DNA of 51,981 bases from CAYSWH01 sp964434775 (lineage in GTDB: Bacteria; Patescibacteriota; JACMRA01): contig CAYSWH010000008.1 of NCBI GenBank assembly GCA_964434775.1, positions 1 to 51,981 of the forward strand, in the 5' to 3' direction. The translations under genes and the position numbers were made by a program. The first letter of the stretch is position 1, and every line of letters begins with the position of its first letter. The notes below the pieces were generated by a model that had not been told where the DNA came from, did not search any database, and saw only the letters and a program-made list of their open reading frames with translations. This document shows, piece after piece, positions 26,083-34,801 of the stretch.

Positions 26083-27240
26083 TTGCCGGATTATTACAGA
26101 AAAAAATTTAATGAACATATTACTCCCATTGAAAAGTTAGCAGAAAATATTAATCAAATAAGGGAAAGCTTTCTTTCTTCATCAACAGTAATTGTTGAGT
26201 GTAATATTCAAGGTCTAGGAGATGCTATAATGAACTTGAGGTATACTTTTGCCTTAGCAAGAATGTTTCCTGAAAAACAATTTAGAGTAAATGTTCCAAA
26301 GTCATTATTATCCCTATACTTAGACAGACCGGTAAATGTAAATCTGGTTACAGGTAATTATCTTGAAATGCTAGATGATTTTGAAGCCTTTTATTTAGCT
26401 TGGGACGTTGTAGACATATCTTTTATGAAAGCTACAACAAGTGTTTATGTTCCAGATGAGCAAAAAGATAATTTAATGAGGTTGCTTACCTCAGGAAGAA
26501 TATCAATTAGAGATAACTCTTTTCCCGTTTCAGTCAGTTATTTAGAGAGCGTATTACAAGACGAATATGGTGTTAATTTGGAGTCCTGTAATCAGCATGA
26601 TTTACGTGCTTTACTTAGAATCAATATTTTATTTGGGTATCTTTCCTCAGAATCATTGGACAGATCAATTATGCAGATATCTCCCTTAGAAATATTACAG
26701 ACAGAGAGGAAATACGACTTGATGATTGTTCCTGAGGCAAAGGAACATGATGTTGATAACGGAAATAGGTCAGAAAAGTCAATTTCACCAGAAAAATGGA
26801 AGGATATTTTTTCTTTAATGAAGGGTAGGTATGGTGGAAAGAAAATCGTCATTGTTAAAGGTCATAGCCATCCAAGATATGTTCGGGCGGTTTATCGAAC
26901 TGCTAAGGAAGTCGGACTTAATGTAGAATTTGTAAATACCAGAACTTTAGATGATTTTTCTAGGTTGCTACTTAGTTCAGAGGCATACATAGGTATGGAT
27001 ACAGGTCCCACGCATTTAGCGGGAGAAGTTGCAAAAAGAGTCTCCTCCTTAGGAGTTCTTGGAAGAGAAATACCTGTTGTGCAAATATTTAATGGAACTC
27101 TTCATTCTCCTCTAAAATATGGGGTTAGGGGTGCATATGTAATAGAAATAAATAATTCACATTCCCAACTTCCCTCAAGTGACATTGATTTATACACTAA
27201 CCCTGAAGATCTTGTAAATAATCTTTTCCATGTACTATGA
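26083..27240 (+). CDS. Glycosyltransferase family 9-like (heptosyltransferase fold)
   Basis: 385 residues of GT-B type. The N-terminal half has GLGDAIMNLRYTFALARMFP, the sugar-acceptor domain opening of ADP-heptose transferases. The C-terminal half has YIGMDTGPTHLAGEVAKR, the GT9 nucleotide-sugar motif. The middle region is diverged. It is probably involved in envelope glycan or lipid glycosylation; CPR cells are not known to make classical LPS, so the donor is open. The start is TTG at 26083; no ATG or GTG lies upstream in frame. The short ORF upstream may be its missing N-terminus. Confidence 0.72.
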   Translation: MPDYYRKKFNEHITPIEKLAENINQIRESFLSSSTVIVECNIQGLGDAIMNLRYTFALARMFPEKQFRVNVPKSLLSLYLDRPVNVNLVTGNYLEMLDDFEAFYLAWDVVDISFMKATTSVYVPDEQKDNLMRLLTSGRISIRDNSFPVSVSYLESVLQDEYGVNLESCNQHDLRALLRINILFGYLSSESLDRSIMQISPLEILQTERKYDLMIVPEAKEHDVDNGNRSEKSISPEKWKDIFSLMKGRYGGKKIVIVKGHSHPRYVRAVYRTAKEVGLNVEFVNTRTLDDFSRLLLSSEAYIGMDTGPTHLAGEVAKRVSSLGVLGREIPVVQIFNGTLHSPLKYGVRGAYVIEINNSHSQLPSSDIDLYTNPEDLVNNLFHVL

Positions 27241-27259
27241 CATTTGATACACTTCTCAA

Positions 27260-28522
27260 TTAACCTCCCAAACTGTCCTTGATTTCCAGTAGTCTATTAA
27301 ACTTAACCACTCTTTCACCTCTGGCAGGAGCTCCCAGCTTGATAAATTCGCTTTGAGAAGCAACGGCTAGGTCGGAAATGAAGCTGTCGGTGGTTTCTCC
27401 GCTACGGTGACTAACAGCGGTAATATAATCGTTTTCTTTGGCCATATTGATCATCTCACAAGTTTCCAGCACTGAACCGATTTGGTTTAACTTTATCAAC
27501 ACCCCGTTGGCAACTTTGTTGGCCAGGCCGATTTTTTCAAATCTTTTAGGGTTGGTTACAAAAAGATCGTCTCCCACCAGATATATCTTTCTTCCGACGG
27601 TATTACTCATTAATTCCCAGCCGACAATGTCGTCTTCGGCAAAGCCGTCTTCAATGGAAATGATATTAAACTCATCTACTAATTCTTTATAAAAGTCAGA
27701 AAGACCGCTTTGAGTAAATTCTTGTTTATCTACTGAGTATTTATTAGTTTCCGGATTATAAAATTCGTTGGCGGCTGCATCCATAGCCAGGTCACAATCC
27801 AGATTGTTGTAACCGCTGTCTGCCACGGCTTTTTTGATAGTATTGAGAACCTCCTTGGTATCTTTTAGATTTGGAGCAAAACCACCCTCATCTCCCAGGG
27901 AAGTGCTGTGACCGCTTTTCTTGAGTTCTTTTTTAAGAGTGTGGTAAACTTCGCTGGCCAATTGAATATCAGATTCGATTTCCCTGGTGTTGGGAATGAT
28001 CATAAATTCTTGGATATTTAATTCATTATCGGCATGCTCTCCTCCGTTGATAATGTTGCACATAAGCCTGGGGAACTTGGCAACACCGGGTAGGGTACTG
28101 AAATACAATCTTCTTAAGTACTGCCAAAGGTCCAAACCAAAGATATTGGCAAAGGCTCTGTGGCTGGCCATGGATACTGCCAGAATAGCGTTAGCTCCCA
28201 ACTCTTTCTTGTTATCACTCTTATCAAGACTGAGAATAAACTGGTCTAGATCTGCAGCGGTAGTAAATTCTCTGTTAAGAATAGCCTCGGATATTTTGGT
28301 ATTTACATTTTCAACTGCCTTGGAAACTCCTTTGCCGTGAAAATCTTTCTCATCGTCTCTAAGTTCCAGAGCTTCATATGTACCGGTACTGGCTCCACTG
28401 GGAACGCTAGCCGTACCTAGTCCTTTTTTACCGTTTTGATCAATTAGCACAACACATGAGACTGTTGGCAGTCCTCTGGAGTCCAGGATCCATCTGGCAG
28501 AAACGTGAATTATTTGAGGCAT
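27260..28522 (-). CDS. eno: Enolase
   Basis: Converts 2-phosphoglycerate to phosphoenolpyruvate in glycolysis. All landmarks are present in 420 residues: SVPSGASTGTYEALELRD at the N-terminus, the Mg ligands in the barrel (IEDGFAEDD, GDDLFVTNPKR), the catalytic lysine in LIKLNQIGSV, and SHRSGETTDSFISDLAV followed by IKLGAPARGERVVKFN. Normal length. It converges with the GT9 gene 19 bp away. Confidence 0.97.
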   Translation of the reverse strand: MPQIIHVSARWILDSRGLPTVSCVVLIDQNGKKGLGTASVPSGASTGTYEALELRDDEKDFHGKGVSKAVENVNTKISEAILNREFTTAADLDQFILSLDKSDNKKELGANAILAVSMASHRAFANIFGLDLWQYLRRLYFSTLPGVAKFPRLMCNIINGGEHADNELNIQEFMIIPNTREIESDIQLASEVYHTLKKELKKSGHSTSLGDEGGFAPNLKDTKEVLNTIKKAVADSGYNNLDCDLAMDAAANEFYNPETNKYSVDKQEFTQSGLSDFYKELVDEFNIISIEDGFAEDDIVGWELMSNTVGRKIYLVGDDLFVTNPKRFEKIGLANKVANGVLIKLNQIGSVLETCEMINMAKENDYITAVSHRSGETTDSFISDLAVASQSEFIKLGAPARGERVVKFNRLLEIKDSLGG

Positions 28523-28650
28523 ATTTTAACTTTGAACTTTTTTTACATGAAATAATTTTGATCCTTGAGAAAAAAACCGGTTATGTCAATTTTTTCTACT
28601 ATTTAAGCAAGGGCCACTCGATGTTAAATATATTCCTACAAAAAATATAG

Positions 28651-28852
28651 TATAGTCGATTCGAATATAACCTATACACCTGTCACGGCGAACTTGTTTC
28701 GGCATCTCTTCGAATAGATCCTGATCCTGAAATAAATTCAGGATGACGAGGTTGCAAATTCAGGATGACCACTTGAGGCAAGTAAGGATGACCACTTGGC
28801 AAGTGACGGAGAAAAATTTGGAAATGCCTAGGTTTAAGAGGAGATGGCTATA
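28651..28852. repeat. Dispersed MITE-like element, copy 3 (inverted)
   Basis: About 202 bp, in opposite orientation to copies 1 and 2. It starts TATAGTCGATTCG and ends GAGATGGCTATA, so both termini of the element are present. It shares the CATTTCCAAATTTTTCTCC left segment only with copy 1 and the right segment with both others. Its interior has a short duplication of the TTGCC..AAGTGGTCATCCT unit. AAATAT-like bases flank both ends, possibly a target duplication. Confidence 0.75.
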
Positions 28853-28960
28853 AAATATCAAATTTCGGGAACAAAAAGTCATATCCTGATACGAGACACC
28901 TTAATCAAAGCGAAAGTGTGGCTTGAAAATGGCTTTTGGGTAATTGTTAACGTCGGATAG
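28844..28960 (+). CDS. 38-residue frame starting inside repeat copy 3
   Basis: MAIKYQISGTKSHILIRDTL then IKAKVWLENGFWVIVNVG, ATG to TAG. The ATG lies in the last bases of the repeat, where GAGGAG directly precedes it. In copy 1 the same position is ATA, so this start exists only here. Probably a chance frame or a gene fragment. The rest of the 28523-29058 gap shows nothing else. Confidence 0.25.
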   Translation: MAIKYQISGTKSHILIRDTLIKAKVWLENGFWVIVNVG

Positions 28961-29058
28961 ACCCGACAATTTAAGGGTTTTGGTGATATGCGTATACAAA
29001 GAAAATTATTAAATAGGACTAATAATTAAAAGGATAGCTACATTGTTGTTTAGCAAAA

Positions 29059-30510
29059 CTAAATTTGAAAATCCAGCTTTAAAGAATCCTCTCCTACCCA
29101 GATATATTCCCACGGTTCCGGGTTCGGCCCTACATTTTCAACTCCATCCGGGTAGCTGGGGATGAAGCCAAATCGTTTGGCGTTAAGATAATTATTGGCA
29201 GAAAGCCATTCGTAGGCATCGGTATCGGCAAAAGCAACAATACTACTGTCTACCTCAGAATCATTGATATCTACAGTGATTCCCGAATGATGTTTGGAGT
29301 AACCGGGAGGAGCTGTAAAAGTCAGGGTTTCTTCCAAAGCGCCGTCTGCATAGCCTGCCAGAATATTATCGGCGGAAGGTTCTATGCCGTAATTCCAACC
29401 GGCACTGGAATTAAATCTTTCCAAAAAAATCTCTTTTTGTCTGTCAGTAGAACGGAATCCGGAATTTAGCTTTAACTGAATACTGTCCAAAAGAGCTACT
29501 GATTTCATTTTTTGCCAAGCGGCCGCAGGGTTAGGTAATAGTTTTTCGTTATCAATAGTTACCAGAGTAGCCGGATCAGCCTCTTTACGAAGTACATATC
29601 CTCTAGCTTCAGCCTTTTCTATAATGGCTTTATCAGCCAAAGGGTCACCGATTATTGTGATAGCATCTTCCTCTGTTCTTACCTTGGAGTTTGCTTGATT
29701 ATTGATTTCAATAAAATCTTCAGAAGAATAGAATTCATAAGAAAAAAGAATTTCCTTTAACTCTTCCTTTTCCAGGCTGGGATCAATAGCCGATTCTGCC
29801 TCCAACTGATTTACTACTACATCCTGCATTTCCAGATATCGAGACTTTAAGTTTTTATAATTTATGTTTTGTTCAGTCTGCTTGAGGTTTTCGTATTCCT
29901 GCAAAAAATCACTATATTTGTTTAGCTCCGGGTACTGATAATAAAGAATAGCTCTACCAAAATGATCAGAAAGTTTGTCTGTCTTAGCTTCATTTTCCCC
30001 CAAAGTTTCTTTCAATTCCTGTAGATGTTTGGTTTTTTTGTCCAGTAGGAGGTAAAGATCCTCTTCATTTGAAGATTCGCTATTGGGATATTCTATCTCT
30101 AAACCCTCCAGTTGTAGATTGATCAGCTCGGTTTCAGTGTTAGTTTCCTCAATGTTTAATTTCAAGGAAAGTAGTTCGTCATCAATTTTTTTGGTTATAG
30201 TCTCTAGATCATTTTTTTCTTGGTTATAACCGATAAGAGGACTGGATATTGAAGGTTGGGTGCAAGAGGCAAATTTGGATTGTAAGCCCTTAGATTCGGC
30301 TTCATCAATAATTTTTTGGCATTCTTGATAGTTTTCTTCAAGTCTAAAATAAGAATCAGCATACACAATAGACACACCTACAAAACCAGCTATGATCACA
30401 AGCATACTAAACCACTTTCCGGTAGAAACTAATTTATTTGATTGTTGTACCGGATAATCTGAATTTTGGCTAAATGTAGATTGTTCTATTAGTTCGCGTG
30501 GTCCTTCCAT
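29059..30510 (-). CDS. Membrane-anchored M15B-like (VanY/DacB-type) peptidase
   Basis: 483 residues: one membrane helix (about 32-52), a coiled coil (about 90-240) and a C-terminal domain of the D-Ala-D-Ala carboxypeptidase family with LNSGFRSTDRQ and YSKHHSGITVDIND (zinc His and Asp). The third zinc-ligand motif, normally EPWH, reads EPWEYIWVG, so histidine is replaced by glutamate. The enzyme may use a Glu ligand or be inactive. The coiled-coil stalk parallels the M23 protein at 15.7 kb. recR lies just upstream on the same strand. Confidence 0.8.
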   Translation of the reverse strand: MEGPRELIEQSTFSQNSDYPVQQSNKLVSTGKWFSMLVIIAGFVGVSIVYADSYFRLEENYQECQKIIDEAESKGLQSKFASCTQPSISSPLIGYNQEKNDLETITKKIDDELLSLKLNIEETNTETELINLQLEGLEIEYPNSESSNEEDLYLLLDKKTKHLQELKETLGENEAKTDKLSDHFGRAILYYQYPELNKYSDFLQEYENLKQTEQNINYKNLKSRYLEMQDVVVNQLEAESAIDPSLEKEELKEILFSYEFYSSEDFIEINNQANSKVRTEEDAITIIGDPLADKAIIEKAEARGYVLRKEADPATLVTIDNEKLLPNPAAAWQKMKSVALLDSIQLKLNSGFRSTDRQKEIFLERFNSSAGWNYGIEPSADNILAGYADGALEETLTFTAPPGYSKHHSGITVDINDSEVDSSIVAFADTDAYEWLSANNYLNAKRFGFIPSYPDGVENVGPNPEPWEYIWVGEDSLKLDFQI

Positions 30511-30563
30511 TATTTGTGAATAATTTTTGGTTTCAATTTTGTTTAATAATAGTCTTTGTAACT

Positions 30564-31205
30564 TTAGATTGACCTTCTGTCTTCCAAGGCTTTGGCCATA
30601 GTTGCTTGGTCTAAAGTGTCAGTATTATAATACAAAGGAAGACCTTGTGCAAGTCTAGTGACGGAAATCTTATCTTTTAGACCTTTATGGGCAATGATCT
30701 CTTTTAGATAAGCAGTAGTTGCTTCAGCTGCAAATCCGGCTTTGAGAAATAGAATTAATTCAATTTTTTGAGTAGGGTTATCTAGAAGTTGAGGGACTCT
30801 TTTCTCAAAAATATTAGATACGGTAGTGTCTTCTGGAAAAATATTGTCCAAAGGAGAAATTAAATGTCTTAAAACATGGTAATGTCCATTATAGATATTA
30901 CTTTTTTCTACAGAAATTATATCCGTAGGCTTTTCCACCAAACAGATTTGATATTTATTTCGACTCTTTTGGCTGCAAATTTCACACAACACTTCTTCTT
31001 GCGAGCTATTTTTTTGAGCAAAAAAACCGCAGTTACTACAAAAAGTGGTTTTTTCTTTTACTTCTTCCAGCGATCTGACTAGAGCCTGGTGATCACTGTC
31101 GTTTAACTGCAACATATCCAAGGCCAGCTTTAAACCGCTTCGTTTCCCCACTCCCGGAAAGACAGTTAATTTTTCTGCTAAGGATTCTAATGACTCAGGA
31201 AGCAT
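30564..31205 (-). CDS. recR: Recombination mediator RecR
   Basis: Part of RecFOR-dependent loading of RecA at gaps. In 213 residues: a helix-hairpin-helix region (VFPGVGKRSGLKLAL), a C4 zinc finger (CSNCG...CEICS) and a Toprim domain (ICLVEKPTDIISVEK). A minus-strand TATAGA (plus 31212-31217) ends 6 nt before the ATG, so the message is probably leaderless. No recF or recO is in the window. Confidence 0.93.
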   Translation of the reverse strand: MLPESLESLAEKLTVFPGVGKRSGLKLALDMLQLNDSDHQALVRSLEEVKEKTTFCSNCGFFAQKNSSQEEVLCEICSQKSRNKYQICLVEKPTDIISVEKSNIYNGHYHVLRHLISPLDNIFPEDTTVSNIFEKRVPQLLDNPTQKIELILFLKAGFAAEATTAYLKEIIAHKGLKDKISVTRLAQGLPLYYNTDTLDQATMAKALEDRRSI

Positions 31206-31332
31206 ATATTATCTATAATCATATGTGTCTATTTTTATAAACTGGTAAAGAATTAAACTCTCTTAGAGACCTAAGATTTTTTTACAATAAATGCAAGAGT
31301 ATTTTTGGCTTAACCTCTGTTCAGATTATATT

Positions 31333-31714
31333 TTAACCGGCGGAATTAATCTCAAAGGGCACCTCCGGAGAATTGCCCATCATAGAAAATTGCTCAACCG
31401 GAGTTTGACTTCGGAAAGTCATTTCAGCTTGGTATGTATAATCTTCATTAACTTCAACTCTTATGTCACCTTCCCCGGAATTGCTTCTCAGTTGATTAAT
31501 TTGTCCGGATACGGGAAAACCGTTAGCAACTTTTTGCTCGTTATTTTCAGCAGTAATTTTGAAAGATCGTTGATCCGTGACGGGGGTATCATTCTCTTGG
31601 CAAAACTGCACCTACGGTAAGGGTCTTAGTCAAAACTTGTTGATTTGGCAAGGTAAAAATAGTCTGTAAGGAATTCTTTCCTAAAAAACCGAAGTAAGTC
31701 AAAACTTGTATCCT
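31333..31714 (-). pseudogene. Frameshifted remnant of an unknown, probably secreted protein
   Basis: The gap between recR and ftsE holds two minus-strand frames that read on from one another: first VLTYFGFLGKNSLQTIFTL, then NQQVLTKTLTVGAVLP (31638-31714), then, after a shift, NDTPVTDQRSFKITAENNEQ and on to PVEQFSMMGNSPEVPFEINS (down to 31333). The sequence is Thr/Val/Asn/Gln-rich and beta-like, as in Ig-type surface domains. There is no credible start and a frame change in the middle, so it is probably decayed. The family is not recognised. Confidence 0.45.
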
Positions 31715-31887
31715 TTAGTAGGATTTTGATTAGGTGTTAAACAATTTTCTTTATACAATATTAGAAAAACAATCAATTTTTGCAAACCCTTAAAAGCCTA
31801 ATTTGTGAATTTATTCTATAATTTAACTTGCTTCCTTGTTTGACAACACTTTAAAAAAGTATAAAGCTAAACAGAGTTACCAGAATT

Positions 31888-32571
31888 ATGATCAGATTTC
31901 TAAACGTAAGTCGAAGATATGTGCAGGGTCAACCAAATGCACTGGGAAATATTAATTTGGAAATTAAATCAGGTGAATTTGTTTCTTTTGTCGGGCATTC
32001 AGGAGCAGGCAAATCAACCATTCTAAAATTATTGATCGGAGAAGAGAGGCCAGATGACGGAGAAATTTGGATAGAAGATATTCGAGTAGATAAGATCAAA
32101 CCCGAGTACTTGCCTTATTTACGAAGAAGAATAGGCGTAATTTTCCAGGATTTTAAATTATTGGAACAAAGGACGGTTTTTGAAAACGTGAGTTTGGCTA
32201 TGGAGGTGGCCGGTGCGACTAAGGAAGAAATAAGTAGAGATGTTCCTAAGCTTTTAGATCTTGTGGGTATGGCCAATAAGGAAAAGAGCTATCCCCGGGA
32301 ACTTAGTGGAGGAGAAAAACAAAGAGCCTCAATTGCCAGAGCTCTTTCTCACAATCCTATTCTTTTAATTGCTGACGAGCCTACCGGAAATCTGGATAAG
32401 ACTAACGCTTACGATATTATTACTTTGCTGCTCAAGATCAATAACTCTGGAACTACTGTTCTTTTGGCTACTCATGATCAGGAGATTGTAGACAAATTGA
32501 AAAAAAGAGTGGTTACCTTGCAAAACGGTCAGGTTATCTTAGACCAGGAGGTTGGAATGTACTATATTTAG
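31888..32571 (+). CDS. ftsE: FtsE-type ABC ATPase
   Basis: 227 residues with Walker A (GHSGAGKST), the Q-loop (IFQDFKLLEQRTVFENV), signature LSGGEKQR, Walker B (LLIADEPTGNLD) and H-loop (LLATHD). The FKLL after the Q-loop and the overall length fit FtsE, which with the permease FtsX activates wall hydrolases at division. No ftsX follows; the next gene is on the other strand. The start is preceded by TTGACA (31840-31845) and a TATAAAG region. A lone LolD/MacB-like ATPase is the alternative. Confidence 0.8.
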   Translation: MIRFLNVSRRYVQGQPNALGNINLEIKSGEFVSFVGHSGAGKSTILKLLIGEERPDDGEIWIEDIRVDKIKPEYLPYLRRRIGVIFQDFKLLEQRTVFENVSLAMEVAGATKEEISRDVPKLLDLVGMANKEKSYPRELSGGEKQRASIARALSHNPILLIADEPTGNLDKTNAYDIITLLLKINNSGTTVLLATHDQEIVDKLKKRVVTLQNGQVILDQEVGMYYI

Positions 32572-32605
32572 CTAGTCGGAAACAAATTTATTAAGATTAA
32601 GATTT

Positions 32606-33700
32606 TTAAGTGTTATGAGGGTGATTCTCCAGTTGAGCAATCATGTCTTGAGCTTTTAAAATATATTCAGTGTGGTCAATCGCTTGAAAATAATTAAGGG
32701 CTCTTCGATAATATTCCATGGCCTCTTCATCTCTGTAAATTCTGTATTTATAATAACCGATATTCAAGCATATTTCTCCCATTAAAAGCATGTATGTGTA
32801 GAAAGATAATTTATTGCCGTTGGAAAAGTAGTTTAGAAGCTCTAATTTATTAGACAAACCGAGGATGTAGTTTAGAGTGGTAGTTAATCTGTAGGATTTT
32901 AGATAAGAGGATTTAATTGTGTTAACAGTAATAAGTTGACTGAGTGCGACTATTAAAGTAGTTAAATCTTTGATTTTATTTACTGATTCTGAAAAAAAAT
33001 CTTGTGGGTTGCTTTCAACCGTAAATCCATCTTCAAGCTGACAATTGGCGGCGTTTGTAAAGTATCTCTCCGCTCTAGCAACATCTGATCTTCTATCTAT
33101 CATGTAATCAGCTATTTCGATAAGAACGTCGACTCGGGATTCTATAAAACCAACTTGTTCATAAACTTCGGCCAAGCTTTCTACCAGCTCTTCAGAAAAA
33201 TCAGGTAAGTTTCTATCATTGGCAAAACCACTTACCTCATGCAATCTGTCAAAAGATTCTTCAAAAGCTGTTTTGGAATCAGAAAAGTCGTTAATCAAAG
33301 CAAACCTTTTACCCGATGAGAGCGAAATTTCGCCTTCTTTATATTTTCGATATTTTTTTAGAGAATCGGGGGCTTGAGTCTCAATCAGGTTTTCTATATC
33401 GTATTGAAATGACGGGTTTTGATATTGTAACATTTTAAAGAACTCCGGTCTATTATAACCGCCGGTGAAGCCCCATTTTCTTCCTAAAGCTTCTGTCTTC
33501 ACTGCCGCATTCTTATCTTGGCTTATGATTTCAATGACATCCAAGGCTGCATTCGTTTTGTCAATCTGAGAATCTGCCCTAATACGGTTCCTCCTCCTTT
33601 CCAAGTCTCTATCTTCTCTTGGTACAGCCTGCTCAGAAACCCTGTTTTTATTAGGCAACACCGGTTTAATTGGCACAGGACCTCTTTCATAATTAGTCAT
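32606..33700 (-). CDS. Helical-repeat (TPR-like) protein, function unknown
   Basis: 364 residues, soluble, no signal peptide. The N-terminal 55 residues are basic and polar. From about residue 130 to the end the sequence is all-helical and ends with a TPR-like unit (AMEYYRRALNYFQAIDHTEYI). It is 41 bp downstream of another unrecognised gene on the same strand, and both read away from the type V effector. Role unknown; a scaffold is the most that can be inferred. Confidence 0.75.
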   Translation of the reverse strand: MTNYERGPVPIKPVLPNKNRVSEQAVPREDRDLERRRNRIRADSQIDKTNAALDVIEIISQDKNAAVKTEALGRKWGFTGGYNRPEFFKMLQYQNPSFQYDIENLIETQAPDSLKKYRKYKEGEISLSSGKRFALINDFSDSKTAFEESFDRLHEVSGFANDRNLPDFSEELVESLAEVYEQVGFIESRVDVLIEIADYMIDRRSDVARAERYFTNAANCQLEDGFTVESNPQDFFSESVNKIKDLTTLIVALSQLITVNTIKSSYLKSYRLTTTLNYILGLSNKLELLNYFSNGNKLSFYTYMLLMGEICLNIGYYKYRIYRDEEAMEYYRRALNYFQAIDHTEYILKAQDMIAQLENHPHNT

Positions 33701-33741
33701 ACAGCAGGAAGTTTTTTGAATTCAAGGCCGATTTTGGAAAT

Positions 33742-34653
33742 TTAGTTGAATTTAATCATCTTCAAAAGGCCGGAGAAATTATAATTGGATATTTTTTGCT
33801 TTTTCTTTTTGGATTCAAAATATTTTTGCTTGAGGATTGATTGATGTTTGTCGAAAAGAAAAATATACATGGAAACTCGGTGGTTCATACCGGAAGGTTG
33901 CAAGTTGTCTTTTGCCTGATTTTTTACAGGAAGAATAACCGTATACAAAGGGAAATCTTTTCCAAAGTAATCCCACAGAAGAAAATCCACAAATGACCCG
34001 TTCAAACCAAAATAAGCGGTATTGGAATGAATATTAATTTCTAGAGTCTTAATGCTGCTTTCGTTTTGTAAGTGATTAATTAGATTTATCAATTTGTTTT
34101 CACTTTCCTCTATTTTCAGCCCTCCTAAGTCTTTGGCTAAAGCGTTAATAGCTTGATACTTATTTAGATTTTTAACTCGAACATGATTAGCCGGGATTTT
34201 TAGTTTGGATGATAAGTACTTGCTGATATTGTTTCCCTTCTCTTTTAAATAAGTGTTTGAGGAGTAATAATAATTATCAAATAATAATTCCAGAATAATA
34301 AAATATACTTGGTGTCGAAAATATTTAATAAAATCAACGCTCAAATTTTCGGGGATATTTAGGGTACGGTAAATTCCTGTCAAAGAATTAATCTTGCCCT
34401 GAGCTTTGTTTCCAAGGTTAGTTTTTAACCAATTCATCTTTATAACCAGGGTAGATAGTGATTTTTCCAGTCTTGATACTTGTAGGGATGATAATTTTGC
34501 CAAATCTGACTCATTCTTAATCTTTTTTTGTAGCATTTGTTGGTTCATACATCGATTCTTTAAGCTTATTAAAAAATAAATGTTCAAGACGGAAATTGTT
34601 TTTTCGGCAAAAACACTCTTTAGTCCCATAACACACTTTTTAACTACTTGCAA
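33742..34653 (-). CDS. Unrecognised protein divergent from the type V effector
   Basis: Up to 303 residues, basic and Leu/Lys/Asn-rich, with no clear membrane helix or catalytic motif. A conserved-looking middle (TLEINIHSNTAYFGLNGSFV) resembles a beta-hairpin core, and the C-terminus is very basic (KKKKQKISN). The first 35 codons may be untranslated; the ATG at 34551 (MNQQMLQKK) is a reasonable start. It shares its 148-bp upstream region with the effector gene in divergent orientation. A link to CRISPR function is only suggested by position. Confidence 0.65.
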   Translation of the reverse strand: MQVVKKCVMGLKSVFAEKTISVLNIYFLISLKNRCMNQQMLQKKIKNESDLAKLSSLQVSRLEKSLSTLVIKMNWLKTNLGNKAQGKINSLTGIYRTLNIPENLSVDFIKYFRHQVYFIILELLFDNYYYSSNTYLKEKGNNISKYLSSKLKIPANHVRVKNLNKYQAINALAKDLGGLKIEESENKLINLINHLQNESSIKTLEINIHSNTAYFGLNGSFVDFLLWDYFGKDFPLYTVILPVKNQAKDNLQPSGMNHRVSMYIFLFDKHQSILKQKYFESKKKKQKISNYNFSGLLKMIKFN

Positions 34654-34760
34654 ATTTATTTTTGCTGATGTAGATAAAGAATAAGAGTTAAAGTTGAAAA
34701 AAAAGTCAATCTTTCTAAAGCTTTTTAAGCAATTTAAGTCAAGCGTATGGGGCGGTTATA

Positions 34761-34788
34761 TTGACAGACGATTTCATTTAAGTAAACA
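34761..34788 (+). promoter_or_regulatory. Promoter of the type V effector gene
   Basis: TTGACA (34761-34766), 16-bp spacer, TAAACA (34783-34788). Transcription would start about 6 nt before the ATG at 34802, so no Shine-Dalgarno site is possible. Confidence 0.5.
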
Positions 34789-34801
34789 CTGTTAGGTTAA
34801 T

